Assembly: GCA_963815295.1 (NCBI GenBank)
Contig: CAWFFZ010000003.1
Coordinates: 372,001-436,000 of the forward strand
Length of the DNA: 64,000 nt
Direction of reading: 5' to 3'
DNA from: JACDHG01 sp963815295
Lineage (GTDB): Bacteria; Actinomycetota; Actinomycetes; Propionibacteriales; Nocardioidaceae
Shown here: in pieces, positions 61,584 through 64,000 of the stretch
How the letters are laid out: every line of letters starts with the position of its first letter
How positions within the stretch are numbered: the stretch's first letter is position 1
The notes under the pieces: model-generated
Told to the model about the DNA's origin: nothing
Databases searched by the model: none
What the model saw: only the letters and a program-made list of their open reading frames with translations
Made by a program: the position numbers and the translations under genes

Positions 61584-62663
61584 ATGGCGGACGTGGAAGC
61601 GGTCGTCATCGCCGGGGGTCTTGGCACCCGGTTGCGCCCGCTCACGACGAACACTCCCAAGCATCTGCTCCCCCTCGCCGGGGTGCCCCTCGTTGCCCAT
61701 CAGCTCGCGAAGCTCGCCGAGGCCGGTGTCACCCGCGTCATCCTCGCGACGAGCTACCGCGCCGACCAGTTCGAGCCGGTGCTCGGCGATGGGTCGAGGT
61801 GGGGTGTCGAGCTCGTCTACGTCACGGAGAAGGAACCGCTCGGCACGGCCGGCGCCATCCGCCATGTCGCATCGGCTTTGCGCGCGAAACCTTCGGAGCC
61901 CTTGGTGGTCTACAACGGCGACATCCTGAGCGGACACGACCTCCGGGGCCAGCTCGACTACCACCGCCGCGCCGGAGCCGACGTCACGCTGCACCTCGTG
62001 GAGGTGCCCGACGCTCGGCCTTACGGCTGCGTGCCCACGGACGTCGAGGGGCGGGTGACGGCGTTCCTGGAGAAGTCGCCCGAGCCGGAGAGCAAGCAGA
62101 TCAACGCCGGCTGTTACGTCTTCAGCCGCCACGTCGTGGACGAAATTCCATCCGGCCGGGCCGTGTCGGTCGAGCGGGAGACGTTCCCCGGCTTGCTCGC
62201 CGCCGGTCGGCTGGTCGTCGGCTTCGTCGACGACAGCTACTGGCTCGACGTGGGGAGCCCGGCGGCCCTGTGCCGCGGCTCGTCGGATGTCGTCAGGGGC
62301 CTCCTCTCCACTCCGGCATACCAGCACCCTCCGGGAGAGCGGTATGTCGATCCCACTGCTGCGGTCGATGAGGCCGCGACCGTCATTGGTGGCTCGTGCA
62401 TCGGGCCGGCCGTGACGGTCGAGGCGGATGCGCGCGTCGAGGGCAGCGTGCTGATGCCGGGGTCGGCGGTGGCGGCGGGCGCGCAGGTTGTCGACTCGGT
62501 GCTCGGTCAGGGAGCGCGGGTCGGAGCCGGTGCTGTGTTGCGCGATGCCGTGGTCGGAGACCGTGCTCGGATCGGTGCGCAGTGCGAGCTGCTCGCCGGT
62601 GCCCGCGTCTGGAACGACGTCACCATCCCCGACGGCGCGATCCGGTTCTCGCCCGACGAGTGA
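61584..62663 (+). CDS. Sugar-1-phosphate nucleotidyltransferase (mannose-1-phosphate guanylyltransferase-like)
   Basis: 359 residues. The nucleotide loop AVVIAGGLGTRLRPLT (6-21), PKHLLPLAGVPLVAHQL with the conserved Lys, PLGTAGAI and VYNGDILSG with the metal Asp are clear. The C-terminal third (about 245-359) is a left-handed beta-helix of hexapeptide type (VIGGSCIGPAVTVEADARVEGSVL). This layout is that of actinobacterial GDP-mannose (ManB/Rv3264c-like) enzymes, though a dTDP- or UDP-sugar cannot be excluded. It would supply an activated sugar for envelope glycans. Confidence 0.9.
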   Translation: MADVEAVVIAGGLGTRLRPLTTNTPKHLLPLAGVPLVAHQLAKLAEAGVTRVILATSYRADQFEPVLGDGSRWGVELVYVTEKEPLGTAGAIRHVASALRAKPSEPLVVYNGDILSGHDLRGQLDYHRRAGADVTLHLVEVPDARPYGCVPTDVEGRVTAFLEKSPEPESKQINAGCYVFSRHVVDEIPSGRAVSVERETFPGLLAAGRLVVGFVDDSYWLDVGSPAALCRGSSDVVRGLLSTPAYQHPPGERYVDPTAAVDEAATVIGGSCIGPAVTVEADARVEGSVLMPGSAVAAGAQVVDSVLGQGARVGAGAVLRDAVVGDRARIGAQCELLAGARVWNDVTIPDGAIRFSPDE

Positions 62664-62684
62664 GGGCTGGTGGTGTGGCCTCCG

Positions 62685-63146
62685 TTAGAGGTCGGCGAGC
62701 CAGGAGACCCCGCCCAGCAGAGCAGCGAACTGCAACGTCCGCCCCGAGACGATGGTCAGATAGAAAAGGATCCGGCTGAACTCAAGCTGCCCAGCCAGCA
62801 CAGCGGTGATCGCGAGCGGCGGCACGGCGATCAGAGAGGACGAGAACATGAACGCCACTCCGAGCCATGGCTTGGCCTCCGTTTGCTGCCGCACCTTGTC
62901 GTAGCGTCGCTGCCAGTCGGGGCGTGCCATCCGTTTGCGGACGAACGACCAGTTCATCGAGCTGCGGCTCACTTCGTACCACGGGATCTTGCCGACGGCC
63001 TGTCCGAGACCTCCCGCCAACGCCACGAGCCAGATGTTGAGGTCACCGATGGTGGCGGCGATGCCGCCGACATAGAGCTCCATGTTGACCAGCGGGAACA
63101 CCGACGACACGATCCCGACGAAGAACGTGGCGAGTAGCAGTTTCAC
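62685..63146 (-). CDS. Small membrane protein, VTT/YqaA-like
   Basis: 153 residues from GTG 63146. Hydrophobic segments include LLLATFFVGIVSSVFPLVNME, WLVALAGGLGQAVG and VAFMFSSSLIAVPPLAITAVLAG. The Gly-rich GGLGQAVGKIPWYEVSR stretch recalls the half-helix region of VTT/SNARE-associated (DedA, YqaA) proteins. It is shorter than DedA proteins. It lies 9 bases downstream of the DUF3105 gene on the same strand. A lipid or lipid-linked substrate role is only by family analogy. Confidence 0.7.
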   Translation of the reverse strand: MKLLLATFFVGIVSSVFPLVNMELYVGGIAATIGDLNIWLVALAGGLGQAVGKIPWYEVSRSSMNWSFVRKRMARPDWQRRYDKVRQQTEAKPWLGVAFMFSSSLIAVPPLAITAVLAGQLEFSRILFYLTIVSGRTLQFAALLGGVSWLADL

Positions 63147-63155
63147 GACCGCACA

Positions 63156-63926
63156 TCACCGGTGCCACAGGAAGCCCTCGGGGGAATCGTCATAGGGGAA
63201 CCTCTTCATGAAGTCGTCGAGAGCTTCGCCAGAGAACGTGTCGCAGTAGAGGCTCTCACCCCACGACGCCGGCTGCTCGCTAAACACCGACTCGTCGTAC
63301 TCAGGCTGATGGATCGACCAGTGGGTCAAGGCGATGTGCTTGCCGTCGGGGATCGGACGGCCCTGGCCGTCCTCCTCGGTCCACGGCGCAATGATCATGT
63401 TGAACTTTGGGTTGGCACCCTCGGCGTCGAACTTCGCGGCCGTGGCCTCGAGCTGGCGCATCTGCTCCTCATCGGAGGCGACCGACTCGTCGTACCAGAC
63501 AATCGTCCAGCCGTGCTCGAGGTTGTGGACGAGCACCTCGACCTCCGGGCGGTCGGACTCGGTGTACATGTGGATGCCGCCCTCTGCTGCGGTCGGGTTG
63601 TGCGGCCCGAAGGACGGAGGTACGACGTCGTAGGTCACGGGATCGCTGGTGTGGCTCCCCACGCCGGTGGCCGACACTTCCTCGATCGGGCTACACCCAG
63701 CTGCCGTGGCGGCCGGGCCGATGTCGGTGAGCTGCTTGCTCTTCAACTCGTCTTCGGCCTTGCGGTCCTCGTAGATGGTGTAACCCGCGACACCGACGAT
63801 CACCAACGCGACCGCAACGCAGATCGCGACCACGATAAGAGTCCTTCTGCGCTCGGCGGCCCGCGCCTGTTTGCGCAGCTGCTCGACCATCTCGCGGCGT
63901 TCGCGGTTCTTGTTCGACTTGCTCAC
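63156..63926 (-). CDS. DUF3105 membrane-anchored protein
   Basis: 256 residues from GTG 63926. A charged N terminus (about 1-28) and one transmembrane helix (LIVVAICVAVALVIVGVAGYTIY) anchor it, with the rest outside. The DUF3105 core is seen: YDVVPPSFGPHNPTAAEGGIHMY, VHNLEHGWTIVWYDE and LTHWSIHQPEYD. Several His residues might bind copper or another metal, but I know of no proven role. It is co-oriented with the small membrane protein and starts near the window edge. Confidence 0.88.
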   Translation of the reverse strand: MSKSNKNRERREMVEQLRKQARAAERRRTLIVVAICVAVALVIVGVAGYTIYEDRKAEDELKSKQLTDIGPAATAAGCSPIEEVSATGVGSHTSDPVTYDVVPPSFGPHNPTAAEGGIHMYTESDRPEVEVLVHNLEHGWTIVWYDESVASDEEQMRQLEATAAKFDAEGANPKFNMIIAPWTEEDGQGRPIPDGKHIALTHWSIHQPEYDESVFSEQPASWGESLYCDTFSGEALDDFMKRFPYDDSPEGFLWHR

Positions 63927-64000
63927 TGGTGCCCTCTCGTGACCGGCTGAGTTCGGCGAGTCTACGGGGCGATCGCGACGAATCCCTCCGCGGTGTGCCA

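Noticed and set aside
63962..64000. Possible C-terminal end of a - strand gene (WHTAEGFVAIAP then stop)
   Set aside because: Only 12 codons are inside the window, not enough to support a gene.

Overview
The window is about 64 kb of high-GC, densely coding chromosome from an actinomycete. The gene content suggests Nocardioidaceae or a close relative: a GlfT1/Glf/Wzm/Wzt galactan cluster, LytR-CpsA-Psr (LCP) proteins, secreted PGRP amidases with LGFP or FG-GAP repeats, a TIGR03089 protein, separate acyl-CoA carboxylase alpha/beta/epsilon genes, and frequent GTG starts with 4-base gene overlaps. The family placement is inference. I see no rRNA, tRNA, CRISPR array, prophage or insertion sequence. 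Intergenic gaps are short; the only stretch over 300 bases without an intact gene (12509-12832) holds a decayed luciferase-like oxidoreductase gene.

Layout. 1-3.1 kb: the 3' end of a PLP-dependent dehydratase, a frameshifted methylmalonyl-CoA mutase large subunit and a YczE-like membrane protein. 3.2-25.3 kb: an M20 amidohydrolase, then a large nucleoside uptake and breakdown region. This has a BMP lipoprotein, a two-domain ABC ATPase, two permeases, cytidine deaminase, a cytochrome P450, thymidine phosphorylase and adenosine deaminase on the + strand. On the - strand it has deoxyribose-phosphate aldolase with two aldehyde dehydrogenases (one frameshifted, one lacking the catalytic half), and purine nucleoside phosphorylase with an SDR and a phosphohexomutase. 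25.5-29 kb: a secreted PGRP amidase and a SpoIID-domain protein, both with LGFP-type repeats. 28.9-43.2 kb: biotin-dependent carboxylases (frameshifted pyc, accA3-like alpha subunit, beta and epsilon subunits, biotin ligase) mixed with a MerR/acyl-CoA dehydrogenase pair, Maf, a DUF885 peptidase and a MarR-like regulator. 43.3-47.1 kb: a PH-domain protein, a class III adenylate cyclase, GtrA, PurK and PurE. 47.1-63.9 kb: cell-envelope region with two tandem sulfotransferase-like proteins, two LCP proteins, two GT2 glycosyltransferases, UDP-galactopyranose mutase, a Wzm/Wzt exporter, a PGRP protein with nine FG-GAP-like repeats, TIGR03089, a secreted hypothetical, a sugar-1-phosphate nucleotidyltransferase, a small membrane protein and a DUF3105 protein.

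How the genes fit together. The nucleoside genes form an almost complete route: import, deamination, phosphorolysis, isomerisation of (deoxy)ribose-1-phosphate (possibly by the phosphohexomutase), DeoC cleavage, and acetaldehyde oxidation. The carboxylases with the mutase cover propionyl-CoA to succinyl-CoA and anaplerosis. The last 17 kb would build, export and attach a galactofuranose-containing wall glycan. Three conserved genes (mutase, aldehyde dehydrogenase, pyruvate carboxylase) each carry one +1 frameshift in otherwise intact sequence, which looks more like consensus error than decay, although I cannot exclude real mutations.
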